A program made the position numbers and the translations under genes. From positions 62,001-126,000 of the forward strand of contig JBBHKE010000154.1 in assembly GCA_037447655.1 (NCBI GenBank): DNA of 64,000 bases, given 5' to 3'. Source of the DNA: Zygnema cylindricum. Its lineage: Eukaryota > Streptophyta > Zygnematophyceae > Zygnematales > Zygnemataceae. The notes under the pieces were generated by a model that saw only the letters and a list, made by a program, of their open reading frames with translations, made no database searches and was not told the origin of the DNA. This document shows positions 11,517 to 25,211 of this stretch, in pieces. Within the stretch, counting starts at the first letter, position 1. Each line of letters begins with the position of its first letter.

Positions 11517-13533
11517 GTTTCTGCGAAATGAAGTTGGAGGGAGGAGGATAGGGAGGAACTGTAAAAGAGGTGTGCGGTACTGCGTGTAAAGATCTGGTTA
11601 ATGATGTCATGGATCGAACAAGGAGAAAATGTACATGAGTGATTCCCAACAATTATTCGAAGTTAGGGAGAAAGGGGAAATTGGGAGGGATTGGAGCATT
11701 TGATACTGCTCTCAGATGATGTCGAAACATTCGAGAAAAAGAGAAAACAGAGAAAAGGACTGTGACTGTTTAATAGTAAGTTTTTTTCAAAGTGCAGAAA
11801 GTCAGCGATGGAGGAGAGTTATTTTGGGGATAGTGAAAGAGGAGATTTTGGATGTCGAAGTTTGGAAAATATTGACGCGGGCCTTATACTTTTTGTTTGT
11901 TTTATCTCAATTTTGGCAAAGTAGTGTTTTTGCTTTTAAAAGGGTTGTTCTTTAGTGGGTCTACAGTATTGTGACTTGCGAAGGCAGAGTGGAGAGAGGA
12001 GCGAGAGACCAAGAGGAACGGACGCTTACTTTTCAGTGTAATTTCTTGCTAATGTAAGCTGGGTGGTTTTGGAGTACAGTGTCATGTCTTAATCAAGGAG
12101 GATTAAGGGAAGCCTTTCGACCCTGGAAGAACAAAGATTTGGAGATTGTAGTTAGTGGGAGTAGGGATGGAGAGGGACATTTACAAGTGATAAATTACTC
12201 TTCAAATGACTCACCATTGGCTTGGCTTGCTGCCATTGGCCGGTGATTTCTGGCATGTTGCCATGCCACCTGTCAAGGCTCGATTGCTTCTGACTTGTCA
12301 CGCGAGAGCCGATTGTACTTTGCATTGTTTTGGAAGTTTGGGGTATGAAAAACCTTTCTGCCATATGAGACGGGGAAGATAAAAAGGAGCTAAAGATGAC
12401 TAAGTGAAACTTCCACAATGGGCTTTTTTTTTGTTTTTCTTTTTGTTAAGTATAGAGGCTTTTTAGGAACTCTTAGAAGTCTTTAGATCGGGGAGGCCTA
12501 AAGGTAATTTTTAATGTTTTTCTGCGATTGCGGTGTCTAATTGTATTTGTACCCCAGGTTTGCCAAAATATTGCATCGGCTAGTAGGTCTACCTAGAATG
12601 CTTTATTCCCAGCACATTGCTGGCTTAAGCTGCGATTTTGCCGCGTAGTACGATAGATGTGCAGTAGACGTGATGCTGTAGAAATAATAATTGGAGAGAG
12701 AGTTTAATCACATTGTTTTGTAATATGACAATCAGGTTCACATTTGTCTTTCTGGATGTGCTGTGGCACACGCAGTTAATGAAAATGTTTAATATTCCTT
12801 GTGAAGTGGAAAAGCTGATGTCCTGGTGTTGAAAATGGAAATTAGTGTATTTATCGCCTGCAGAGTGGACTCTCTACCCGTGGATTAAAGGCGGATGGCA
12901 AGTGTTTGCACCTTTGGTCCTATGGGGGGAAGTTGATTAAAGGACATGGCACAGTTTGCGACACTGTTGCGACTATTGCTACGGGCGAGGGTGTTTGGTT
13001 TCACATATGTTTCCTTCCTACTTAACGGATTGTTTTTTTTATTTTTTGCTTTGATGGTGCTTGTCGTCTTTTAGAAGACTGATTTTATTTTTGGCGACAT
13101 GTGCCTTTATTACAGTGGCGGGTCGTGTTACTCGACATGTTACAGTGCGTGATGTGTTTAGAAAAAGATGCTCATTGTGCACAAGATGATGCTTTGGATG
13201 ACTTTTTCCCCGCGTCGGTCGAGATAATTCATTTTTCGGGCATCTCTTTCAATAAGTTCATCCGTACTTGTCATCGACATTCTTTCCAGAGGAGTGCCCT
13301 AGTGTGTTGGCACTGTTTAGGTGCAAAAGAAAGTATGCAAGGCAACATTATTTATTTGGATTTTTATCCACACTCTACATAGTTTGTATAAAATAATAAT
13401 TTACACAAGATAGTGTTATAAAAAATTGAAAAGAATTTGTACCCAAGTCGTGGCAAAATTTACAGCTCTGCTTGAAGCGGACTGACTGTCAAGAGCATAG
13501 TCGCTTTTGTCAAAACTGTAGCTTGTCTAGACT
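11517..13533. other. Convergent intergenic region
   Basis: This 2-kb spacer lies between the stop codons of two convergent genes and probably holds both 3' untranslated regions. No exon-like segment, RNA gene or transposon end was recognised. Open frames in it have no conserved composition. Confidence 0.4.
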
Positions 13534-16500
13534 CTACAGTGGCAGTGGAGAACACGTAATTGCTTCACGAGAACCAATCATCTGCCAGTCGAAGAAAAGA
13601 TACTGATTGGTTGACCGAGAGCGATGAAGCTCCACTGCCAGCACATTGGTGCCAGTTTTAAACCAACCACCTGTCAATTGAATGGTGTTGTAAGCCCAAT
13701 TCCCAACGGAGCTCGCAAAACTTGTGGCATTGACAGGGCCAGCTGGAATATTTGGGGATCTATAGGCTTCCACGCCATTGATGTACAGCACCTGAAACAG
13801 GCAGCCAAACACTATGTGAACAGTAAGTTCTGCAGTTGTCATTTACACGACTTATTTCAAAGTAGAAGAAAAAGTATGTGGCTGGTCTCATTATGTGCTG
13901 GTAGAAGTTGAATTGTCCCTACATCTGGTGTAGAGAAACTTACAGCACCGTCATTTGACAGAAGCTGACTGGTCAGCCTGAAGTTACATGCAGCATCAGG
14001 GACTTGAATAGTTTTGCGGAAATAAAATGTGTGCCGTGGCTCGCCTCCTGTTGGTCCTCGAACTATGTTTGTCTTCAACAACCAGTAGCCGGCCCATCCA
14101 AGTGGTGCTGGTCCTGCTCATGTCAAAGGTGACTGACATAGTCAAAAATATAGCAACAAAATGGAGGCTGAGGAGTCGTAGATATGTTTGGGCTTTCATC
14201 AGTCATGCCTCATGCATCGACATCTATTTTTTGAACAGAAAACGCTTCCATTGACCGTATGATCATCAAGAACAAAGCAACATGTTAGTTCAGGACCAAG
14301 AAACGATCGCAGAGAGAAACTAGCTACCTGATGGCCATGCCCTTGAATCATAGGCAGGCAACATCCAGTTATCAGTGGGCAATGGCTGGCTTCCATCAAG
14401 GTATTGCCAATTGGTGTTTTGCTGTTCATCCCCCAGAGCAAATGCAAAATTAGCACAATGCACAAGGGCACTTTTCATGTACATTTGTCATTTTCCCTAC
14501 TGCTTACATATCTAAATGGCCAAGTTTGACCTCCAGTTTGCCTCCAACCTGTTGCTGTCAAAACCTACAAACGCGTCCATGGTTATGGAGTTTCCAAAAA
14601 AGTTTACTGGATAACTTGTCACTGCCTGCATCATCGAAGGTGGAAATAGCAAACAACTTACCGGAAGAATTGTACGGTCCACTTGTCGGACGCATGTTGT
14701 TGGCGATCCGGGGAGAGCGGAGCATGGCACGACAACATTGCGGAAGAGGTCCATGTCAACTGCTGCGCTTCGTTTCCATGCCCATGCGGCGTGGAGCTCT
14801 ACTGCTATCCAATTAGTGCCCACCTGGACATTGACATAGGCATGGGACACCCATTACAAGCTCATTATACACATTACCAACTGCACAATGTGTGGCACAA
14901 TAAACAAGTCACGTCTACCATAACAAGACTTGTGAGAAAGAGAAAGAAGGGAATGAGGAGGTGTCCATACCACCAAGGCTGAGCTTGTGTTTCGGAAGCA
15001 TGTTGCACATCGGAAGTAATTCCATGCTAGATTGTTTCCGGTTGTGCCTGTCGCGGATAATGGTACAGTTTTGGAGGTGATGGGCCCCAATGGCATTTGA
15101 GGACGCCAAATCTCTTTTCCATTCAAGTAAACAACAGCGCCGTCTACTCTTCGAATATTGAAGTCTGTTACAATGCAGTAAAACTTGGTACTTTAGATGA
15201 AACAGAAAAACAAAGTCTCGACATGTGCAGACATTGAATTGTCTTAGTTTCAACTTACTGTTCAGTAATTCGTTGCTTTTGCTATAATACACTTGCAAAA
15301 AACATCAAAGAATAATGATGAGAGAAGAATCTGTTCTCTAATAAATACGGTCGAGACTGGTGGCCTACCAATGCCAAAGGTGTTGCCTAGGTCAGTAGAA
15401 GTGAGGCTAAACGCCTTGGCAAAGTAGGCTGTCACGTCGCTACTTTGAGTCCAGGCTCTCAAAGTTGTTCCAAACGTATCCCAGGCTGGCGAACCAAGAT
15501 TGAAACCAAGAGGACCTTTCCCAGTGGGCCAACTCGCCACATTTCTGCAAGAAGAAGAACATCAAACTAACATGTAAGATTCACACTAACTTGTGAACTG
15601 TCTTCCGACAAATAATTCTGCAAACAGCTGTAACAATGTACTCGGCGTTGTTATTCAGCTCGTGTGGTTTCCATCCTGAGTACCCCCCTCACCCTCTCTT
15701 CCACGTGGGGTTGAGAGCGTCCATATTCCCGCCCTTGTCGTAGTATGCCCATGCGGTGGCGTTGCGAGGCCAAACCTCGACCGGAGTGGTGGCGTTGACC
15801 ACAGGAAGGCACCTCCCCCGGCTGCACACCTGTCCGGCCGCACAGTCCAGCTGGCCGCCGCTGTTGTCCACCAATCCGTCGCAGTCATCATCCACCCCAT
15901 TGCACCTGCACCCGGACCACCGCCACGGCATCAGATTCGATGTCCGCTATAGCTTAACTCCACGGCAAGGATTTTCGCTAACGTCATGAATCTAAATCAA
16001 GATTACGGGACGGTTGTCTCATCGTTTGTTACTGTGCAGCCAAGATTCCGGTTCCGGACTAATGTAACTGGTATGACTGCCCATATGAAACAGCTGTGGA
16101 GGTTTTGAGAGGACTTACACTTCAGGTTTGACTAGGGGAGCAGTGCATTGCTGGAAAATACCACTGATGCAAGTTTCTATGCCCACTCCACACGAGTTTC
16201 GGCACGATCTTGTCAGGAGCTTCCCGTTCGATGACTTGTCAATGCTACCTGGAGAAAGCAGGTTTGCATGTTCACATTTTTGCACGTTTTCTCAAACATC
16301 ATGTGAACGTAACATTTTCAGCACAGCAATCTGCGCTTGGAAACATCAAATGTTTTTTGCTGACTGAGCAAAGGATTTCAAGATCTATAACATGTGTGGT
16401 AAGTGTTTTTTTCTTCCTTTCCTGTTCAAGGTAAGATCATAGAGGCATGCCGCACCATTATTGTCGTTGTCTACACCATCACATATTTCCGGAGTGATGC

Positions 16501-19500
16501 TTGGGCCTGAGCAAGATAGTCTGCAACAACAAAAGACACATCAGCAGGGTAAGATCCACCTTCGACATTAAAATTTCAAACAAGTGCATGAACTCTCTTG
16601 AATTGCTTTGATGAGTGTGATATTAGTGTGCTTGAGACAAACTATGTATTAACAGATGAACACACCTGCGAATGCTGGAAACTCTCATGTCGAAGGCAAA
16701 TTGCCGGGCCCAGCGGGAATTGACGTGTACCTCCGCAGCTATGGTGTTCACTCCCTCGACAAGATAGTACGATAGACCGGTTCCTGGCAACGGCACGGTG
16801 AAGGCTTGCCAGTTTAGCCATGGGGGAAGGGACAGGGCCTGGCGTCAAAACGCATTGGGATGTTAGTTCCTTCTCAACAATTCAAAATACCAACTTGCAT
16901 ATATGTTTGACATCCATTACAGCATGTTGACCAGTGTGTGGCACATAGAAATGATGCTCAAGGGTTTCGCAAAAATAAAAGTACAAGATACAATGTACAA
17001 GATAGATATCATGACGCAAACAGCATGATCACTTTTAGAATCTTTCTGTGGATGTGTGATAGAAAATGCAACAAAAATGATGTCAACACCAGAAACTCCC
17101 AAACACACCGTCGTTTTGTTCGAGACTGGGCCGTTAGGCATATTTGAGCGCAGCATCTCCTGATTGTTGAGGTACAATATGACGCCATCGTCCACAATGA
17201 CCTCAATCTGGAGGGAAGAGTAGCAGGCTGTGTTGGTGAGTGAGAACGTCTGACGAAAATAGTACGTTAGAATCGAGGACGAAGGCCGAGCGAGAAACGT
17301 GCCCACTTTTGGATCTTTCCCTGTTGAACAAACGAGAGTAAATACTTCAGCTACATGAAACCGGAGTTTTATAAGTTTGGTCGAGTCAGACTAACGATAC
17401 CCTCAATTACTTTGTTTGCAGTTTATTTTTTCATCATCAACATAAAGACCTGAAAGAAGTACAAAAAGTATTGGAGAAACGTACATTCAGCGAATCCTAA
17501 TGGTCCTATGCCATTTTTCCAGGTAGACGAGGCAGTGAGGGGATTGTAGAAGAAAGGCCGTAATTCTCGGCCCGAGTCATCGTACCGCCAGTTGCTGCCT
17601 GACCAGACAATCCCGCATTGCCTGCATCAACACCAAAAATGAATTGTTGATTTTATCAATGTATGTAGACTTGGTATTGGCCTGTTGGACAGGCAATCTG
17701 CACATATGCGTTACAACTATAATACACTCAAACAGGCAATCTTCGCTGTGCCTGTGGATGTCTTCAAATCAACATGCTGGTCTTTGGACTTCATTACAAT
17801 TTCTAGATCTGTAATGGTTACCAGGAACAGAAAAGGCAGGTCTTCTTCTCTGCAAGCACTTCACTTCTCCTTAAGTTATGAACTCCCCTGAACTCATAAA
17901 AGTTTGTTAACTGATATAATCCAGCTGAGCAGACAGAAAAGAGGCAAAAACCTGCCAGTTGTTAGGGTTTAAAGTGTACGTTTTTCCAGAACAGGCAATG
18001 GTGTTCTTGCCCGGCACGATAGTGGTGTTTCCATACCAGACTGGACCGAAGGCAAGGTCCAGCCTCGGCAACTGACTAGTGCCACTACAGACATAGCTGT
18101 ACTGCAAATTGGGTGTTGTGTTCGCCAATGGTGTGGTGCCTCCACATTGCCTGCAGAAAAAATAATCTTCATACAAGTTCAGCGAAGATATGCAAAACAA
18201 TTTCTTATTCTTGAAGATAAATGAGGAAAGATTTTGAACACCTAGAACCGAAGTCAAAGCTGTTTGTCTACATTTTCCAACTGACAAAAGACGGCATGGT
18301 TCAAGATGAATTGGTTGGGTCGTAACTCTTGGGTATTTTAAGTGATGTAGAAAGTAGTGAACATACTTGACAAAGACACCTTCGGAGTTTGTTGCCATCC
18401 AGGATTGGGTAGCTTGGGGCTGAAACTGAAGAGTCAGACCAGTCCCACAAAGACTTACGCCTCTATATCGCACTGTGATGCCTACAGGGGTGAAGTTAGG
18501 AGACTTTGGAGATGGAACAATAGTCACTTGATATGCCTGGTTTGCCAGCAATACCGCAAAAAAGTGTCGTAAAATAGGTGCCCGTTCATTGACTCTGTTG
18601 AGGTTTCCGTCGAGAGTGATGATTTGACCATCGTTTACACGAGTGATCTGGATATAACTGTGGGAAAGAAACACATCAAATAAAACAAGTACAGATTAAT
18701 AACCATCTGCGGCGGGCATGTGTTGCATTCACTCTTCTGTGAACAGCAGTCTCTAAGAACCTTAATTTTTTCGCAGAAAGTTTTCACTTAGCAGTGATGC
18801 AAAGCCCTTTATAAACAGCCTGACTCTCTGAAATTATTTACTCTTCGTATTTCTCAACTGTCACAAAATCCTGCAATACAGCCTTAAACTTTTCTGCTGC
18901 CAAAACCGAACGTAAGAGTGTCTCAGTTAGATTATCTCAATCTGACCTAAAATCTCCTCGAACAAAGTTGACATTGTTGCCGGTACTTGTGAATCCGGGC
19001 TCAGAATAACTGATCTGAATACTTTTGTAGCAGGTCCCAGGACAGGAATAGGCGTTCCATGTGCTGTTAAACTGACAGTTTTTACCTCCTGGAGGCAAAA
19101 TCTTGGGATTATTGGCTACCAAGTAACCAGGAGTTCCGATAATACTTCCATCTTTGTCCCAAAGTGTTAAGAATTGGGATTGTTCTCCTCCATCGGAAAT
19201 AGTGTTCCATGGCTGCATTTTGATCAGCAATTTCGAGTTAGGAGAAGAGCAATTTTTGCAGTATTATGTCAAACTCTCAAAACAAACTTTGGTCAACATT
19301 TTTCAATTTTTATCATTTTGATCGAAAAATCCGCGGTGTTAAGTGGATACTTACATTATATTGGTAGTATCGAGGAGGAAGCCAAATTGGATTCGTATTG
19401 GCGGAAAATTTTACGTGCTGCAGCATAACAAAGGTCATACAGTAAAAAATCATACGTAGTTAATCGACAAAAAGTCAAAAATTACAATGGAGGAAAAGCA

Positions 19501-22500
19501 GTAGGTCTGAACAAACCCATTTTTGGCTCCAAAAAATATGAGAAGAACAAGCATTATAAACTCATCTGGCTGATCTCTCAAAACATTACTCATTGTGTTT
19601 ACTGAAAGAAATGATTCAGTTTTGTTGAAGGGCTATAACAAATCAAAACATTAAAGATTTTTCGCAAGTCTCAAGAAATGGTACCATTAGAGTTCCCTCT
19701 CAAGATTTTGAAATAAATTTGTGGCTTACACTGATAGAATGACCGGCGTTCCAAAATTCGGCGCCACCAACAAGTGCAATTGCACTTGCAGTTCGACAAG
19801 TTTTGTCATAATTTGTGAAACTGCTCTGCAAAATTAGCCCCCGAGGCACTTTTTTCAGTATATATCAACAAAAAGAATAAAACCAAATAAAATGCTATTT
19901 AGAAACCTGATGGCTGTGTGAAAGAAGCAGAATGTGTTAGAAAAAGCAACAGAGCATTGCAAAATCTGGAATGAAGTTAAATGAACAACTACTAAAAAGG
20001 CAGAGGAAATAAAGGCGGAAGGTCGATTGAAAACCATACGTGACATTTTGAATTGTGTTAGGAAAAATAAAGCCGTCAAGAGTTCGACTCTGGTCTAACA
20101 ACAATCCAAAAGTTGGAGTTGTCCGAGGGGATCCTCCTGTTGACCGTCCTTTAACTCCATTTTGAAGTGGCATGCTGTAAAGCCACCCAAAAAAAAAATA
20201 GTAACAGAACTGTTATCACAAGAAGAAACTGCCATTCCCTTAAAAGTCAGCACTGCAAAAAAAAAAAAAAAAAATAGTAATTGTTCATTTTCCCCAAAAC
20301 AGTGAAGATATTCCTCGTCTCTTAATGAAACATGCCCAGTATGTGCCAAAACAAGAAGCATTATTGTAGAATAAGAGAATTTTTAGTTTGATTTCCTTAC
20401 GTGCACCCTGAAACTGGACGACATGGAGCCCAGGCGTCACTCCTGGTGCACTGCTCCGGATTCCCAAAATTGTTGGTAAGGGCAGTAATACTTGAATCCT
20501 TTAAGAAAACTGACTGGTCCTGACTAAGATATGCCCCCCAGCCATTGTCCGCGAAATGGGAATGGCTGACTGTCAAGTAGTCGGAGAGGTGGACAAAGAG
20601 ACTGCATCAAACAAACAAATGATTATGACTTCCGTTTTGGTTCCACGAACAAATTTTGTTAGTTTTATTTATGCTGGTGGTAGATATACTCCACAGTAAT
20701 TCACGTTTCTACGATCAGATTCAGGGAATGCAGCGATAGGACATAGAGTTGGTGCAGAAATAGTGTGGATCACATAATGGTGGTGAAAAAATGTTCTGTC
20801 AGAGCATACCCCATATAGACATTTTTGTAGAGGGTAAGACGATCAGCATATCCGGGAAGAGGCTCCTGTGGAGAGTAATAAAAGAAGTTGTGTGTCAATT
20901 GATGAAATGGTATTTAGATAAGAGAACACAGAAAAATTGTAGAAACAATAAAAACCAGGCATTGGTCCCTGGCAAATTGAGATGAAATGAATCTCTCGAT
21001 AAAGAGACACTTCAAAAGGATGTCAAGAATGCTGAAGGACACAATAATTTTTCTTCTGAGAGTCTTCAGAAAAACAGCAAAAACCCGATTTAAGCATATC
21101 CTTTTGGACGAGAAAATAAAAGTTTAACAATACCCGATTTTGATTACGAGGTCGAAGTCCATTTGGATAAAACCGAATGCCTGCGTCCCCATTGGAGTGA
21201 GCAACATTTCCCGAGAAAGTTGCGAGACCTTGAGATATCGGGACGGTGGTATTGATTCCGGGAATGTTCAAAGACATGCCTCGAACTGTAAAGCGAAGCT
21301 CAAGCCAATACCTGGGAAGGCAGATAAAAGGTCACAAGGTAAGATTCTTCCCAACAATGATGAGTATTTAAAGTCTTTGACATTGAGTTTGGGTTAAAGC
21401 ACATGTATATATATATTTATAAGTTCACAGAATAAATTTGAAGAGAAAACTATTTTTTGTGGATGTCGTGCGAGGGGTAAATTAGGTTTACCCGTTGGCT
21501 GCAGAACCGGCCGCCACATTATCAATAATATGATTGCGGGGATTTGTGATCCAAAAGGTCGATGGTTGATCATCAGACTCCTCTGTTCTTGGAGGATTTG
21601 AACCCGGGACCATAATTTTCCTGTCAACTGCACAACAGAAACAGCAATTTGCAACCCGAAAGAAAGTGAGTCGACCGTGTGAACCTGAAATTTTGTATCC
21701 ACTGGAGAAAGCACCAAATTTTACATATTTTAAGACACAACCAATGACCATCTCTTAAGACACTGATTGACGATTAGAGTAGCGATGTATGCAGACCCCG
21801 TCAGAGAGTTCGTTTAGAGACACTGTTCGACTAACAATCACTGTTCACTGTTTTGACTCACCTTTGTTGGTAAGAATGCCTATATTGCGGATAAAAGTGT
21901 TTCCCACTTCTCCTCCTTCTTCCGTCATAAAGCAGTGACCGCTAGTGTTGTAGGCCACATTGCTGTCGAGAGTGATATTGTGAGAGGCGTGGATCACAAT
22001 ACAGCGCTACAAAATAATAATAAAAAAAAAACACAGTAACATTCATTTTATGTCAATGAATTGTGGTTGTGGGCCCTGATTTTGAAAGCATTTTTAACTC
22101 ATTTTGCTAAACTTTGGTGAGCTTTCTGCATCCTTGAACTATTTAAGTACAAGAGCTTGAGTAAAATGGAAAGGTTGGAGGGAACAGATCGACCTGTTTG
22201 CTGTGGTGAATGGTGTTTTTTCTGCAAACTGTGCCGGGAACGGAGCCGACGACATGGAAATGGACGCTGTAGCGGCCCAAGGTGCCCTGCTGCCCGAGTC
22301 TCAGAAACTCCACACCTTCTATGTACTGAGGGGTGCTGGTCATGAACACTATGAAGTGCCCACCTGTCATATTCCACATACAATACAACTTCAAAATTAG
22401 TCACAACGTATTTCTAATCCTTTTCCAAGCAGCATATGGCAAAGGAACGGTAACTGTCTTTTGCAACCTATTCCATATTTTTTTATGCACTTTTTTGAAG

Positions 22501-25168
22501 ATACCTTACCCTCATACTGATAAGGCTTGGGTTCATCTGTTCCTGTGATGACGATGTTTCTGGAGAGAAGGGCCACCTCGGCTCGTTGGTCGACAAATCC
22601 TCCCATCCCATTGGGGAGACTGTTGGGCTGTCCGTAATGCATGTACTGCAGAGGACTGTTCAACGAAATAACGGCGCCAGTTCCGTCGCGAATAACTATT
22701 TGTGCACATGGAAACAGGACTCATCAATAACCTCAGAAGTCTCTCATATTTTCTAATGCCTTGTTATAAGGAAACGATGATTTATAACGTTGATTTATAA
22801 CAAGCAATAAATTGCTGTGTACATATACTGCAGAATATGTCGCTGTACAGAATGTGAAAAAACTTAGGTTTCCGTATTTACCCGAAACTGAGAAACAAAA
22901 CGTACCAACTAAACATTATTCACATATCCAAACTCAATACCCAACCACCAAAATCCCTGACTGTCACAACAACCAAATCGTCAAAACACACCCACTTCTA
23001 GCATAATGTAGAATCCTCCCTCCCGAAAAGACAAACTATCTAAAAAGACAAAAACCGACTGAATAGAAGAGAAAACTCCCCTCGTCTCCAGTAACGTTAA
23101 AAACTATCAAGGTCAATAACTCTAACTTGGTCCCGGGTTTTTTTTACTCAAAATTATTTACGAGTGTTACTAATTTATTAGTGGTCAATAATCTGAAATG
23201 TTGCAAACCATAATATAGTGTAGTCAAAAATAATACCGCTTTACTACTAATTATTCAATAACTCTAATAGCGATGTAAGGTGTACCTCACTTCTAGAAAT
23301 GTTAAAAACTTCCGCATCTTTTCCCTTCTCCCAGAAAGACAAGGACCTCCTCGAAAGACAAACAAACTCTTCTCGCCTCCAGTAATGTTGAAAACTTTGT
23401 TATTGACACTATTTAATTAAGTGGTCCGTAATGCACCACATCGTAAACCATCATTACTGTAGTCAAAAACAATACCACTTAAACACAAACAATTCACTAA
23501 CTCTAACAAAGATGAAAGGAGTCCACTGTCCCTCACCTCCAGTATTCCCCCCCTCCCTCTTCCGCCAGTTTCCCACCTCCCAAAAAGATGAGACCTTTCT
23601 AAAAGACAAGAGCCTCCTAAAAAGACGAGACAGGTCCCCTCACCTTTGGTGATGACCTTGACTTCCGCCTGTTTGCGGTCGTAATCAGTGGATGCGATCA
23701 CAATGCGGCTGCCCACCGGCCAGTTGTAGGCCACATTGGCATCCACACTAATACTGGTGTCGCCTGCCTGAGCCGAGCGCTGCAGTTTCACCCACACGGG
23801 CATGCTGGGAGGGCCCGGGAGGCCGTGGAGGTGGACCTGCCCGCCCACCTGCACAGGAATTTGCTCGTAACAGAGGTCAGATCGAGGGAGGGGACATCGT
23901 TGGGGACACGGGAAGTGACATGGGAGGACGTGACGTGAGAGGTTGAGTGAGTGGTTGGGCAACAGTGTCGACAGTTTTGACCGGAATTGGTGTCCAATTT
24001 CGTGCTTGAAGAGTCGGTTTCCTTCCCACAGATGGATAGTTAGTGTTTGCATTGTTTCGAGCGACAGAGGTTTTTCTGGAGAAAGAGAGGAGTGAGAAGA
24101 GGAGAGGTCCACGCACCACAGCGAAGGCCTTGTGGCCGAGACTCCGAGGGTAGAGAGGCTCCGCGGGCGCAAAGCTGGTGAAGCCATAGTTGGCGCGATT
24201 GTTGCGATTGGGCGTGAGCTTGAATGTGATTTGCTGAGTGAACTGCTGAGCTGGCGCTCCCACCGACAGCTGGCCCTCCACCACGATGAAGTGCGCCTTC
24301 ACCGAGATCACGGGGAGGGAGGGATGGTCCAGGACCCTGTCCGGGGGGGAGAGAGAGAGAGGACGAGGGGGGGAGATTGAGGGGGGGGGAGAGGGAGAGC
24401 GGGGAAGCGGGAAAGAGGGAAAGAGGGAAAGGGAGAGATGGAGAGAGAGGAACAGAGAGAGACTCGTGAAAGCCATCGACAGAAAATAAGATAGTCACAC
24501 AGTGGGAGAGGGAGAGGGAGAGGGAGAGGGCGAAGGAGAGGCAGAGGGAGAGGGAGAGAGCAAGGGAGAGGGAGAAAGAGAGAGAGAGGGAGAGAGAGGG
24601 AGAGGGAGAGGGAGAGGAAGAGGGAGAGGAAGAGGAAGAGAAAGAGGGAGGGTGAGGGCGAGGGTGAGGGCGAGGGCGAGGGCGAGGGAGAGGGAGAGAA
24701 AGAGGGAGAGGGAGAGAGAGAGGGAGAGGAAGAGGAAGAGGGAGGGGGAGAGGGAGAGGGAAAAGAAAGAGAGGGAGAGAAGGAGAGAAGGAGAGAGCGA
24801 AAGTACTTGAGGAATCCCTTGATCTGCAGCACCGCCAGGTTGACAGCTGGCACGTCCAGCAGCACGAGGCGGCCACATGGCACCGTGGCATTGGCCCAAT
24901 CGGAGATTCCGGGGAGGCCCGGGACAATGCCCGAGGGCCACGTGGCAGGACTGCTCCACAGCTCGAAGCCTGGGGGAGGCGAGAAGGGGAGTGAGGGAGA
25001 GGGAACGTTGGGGGACGGATCCTTGAGAAACGGACACGGGGACTTGAAGACGTCCGTGGGGGACGCTGGCGCTCCGTACACTGCCGCCAGGGCCGCGATA
25101 AATGCCAGGAGAAAGAAACAGAGACGCGCCATTGGCGGACTTTTGGCACTTTTGCTCTTTCGTTCCAT
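13534..25168 (-). CDS. Large secreted G8-domain / beta-helix protein (about 29 exons)
   Basis: Predicted extracellular protein of about 1,645 residues. Exons, high to low: 25168-24807, 24336-24117, 23848-23644, 22695-22510, 22363-22194, 22006-21862, 21627-21492, 21311-21134, 20865-20810, 20601-20401, 20174-20040, 19823-19730, 19417-19355, 19212-18947, 18657-18367, 18150-17952, 17621-17485, 17320-17097, 16838-16666, 16520-16456, 16248-16119, 15905-15693, 15544-15369, 15164-14971, 14823-14662, 14548-14508, 14421-14328, 14113-13944, 13791-13534. Phases agree except near 17952/17621 and 14662/14508, where boundaries are uncertain. In order: signal peptide (MARLCFFLLAFIAALAAVYG); a G8 domain (WSSPATWPSG to IVVEGQLSVG) and GG-type strand as in CEMIP, TMEM2 and fibrocystin-L; a right-handed beta-helix (NIVITG, YSVHFHVVGS, FWITNPRNHIIDNVAAGS); two Asp-rich motifs (CDGVDNDNNG, CNGVDDDCDG); and several jelly-roll modules (VYLNGKEIWR, NWIAVELH, VLYINGVEAYRSP). 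Function is unknown; relatives act on or bind extracellular glycans. Confidence 0.82.
23085..23520. repeat. Two decayed MITE-like copies in an intron of the G8 gene
   Basis: Around 23085-23285 and 23370-23520 two related stretches occur in the intron 22696-23643. Both contain aaaac, a gtagtcaaaaa phrase, and end in ataactctaatagcgatg or actaactctaacaaagatg. The first runs into aaggtgtacc. They resemble the short elements at 44562-44742, 45946-46123 and 50560-50757, but their left ends are unclear. Confidence 0.45.
24337..24806 (-). repeat. Intron 1 of the G8 gene made of a polypurine/polypyrimidine tract
   Basis: The whole 470-bp intron is nearly pure purine on the plus strand (gggaga, gaggga, ggaagag units) and so pyrimidine on the coding strand. 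The pure part spans roughly 24345-24805, broken once near 24465-24505. The flanking splice sites fit: the G8-domain frame joins across it with matching phase 2. Mirror-symmetric tracts like this can form triplex (H-DNA). Confidence 0.85.
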
Positions 25169-25211
25169 TGTGAAGCCGGCCGTGAATGTCTGAATGGCTT
25201 CCGCGAATGCC

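Noticed and set aside
14199-14471. Alternative frame across the exon at 14328-14421
   Set aside because: The frame reading NTNWQYLDGSQPLPTDNW matches the repeated module and joins in phase to the next exon; the alternative does not.
21585-21615. tRNA T-arm-like phrase (ggtcccgggttcaaatcc on the minus strand)
   Set aside because: It lies inside a coding exon of the G8 gene and no acceptor stem, D-arm or anticodon arm surrounds it.
24502-25149. Long open frames on both strands over the G8-gene intron 1
   Set aside because: They are translations of the purine/pyrimidine microsatellite (Gly-Glu-Arg or Ser-Pro-Leu repeats); the G8 frame joins cleanly across the tract by splicing.
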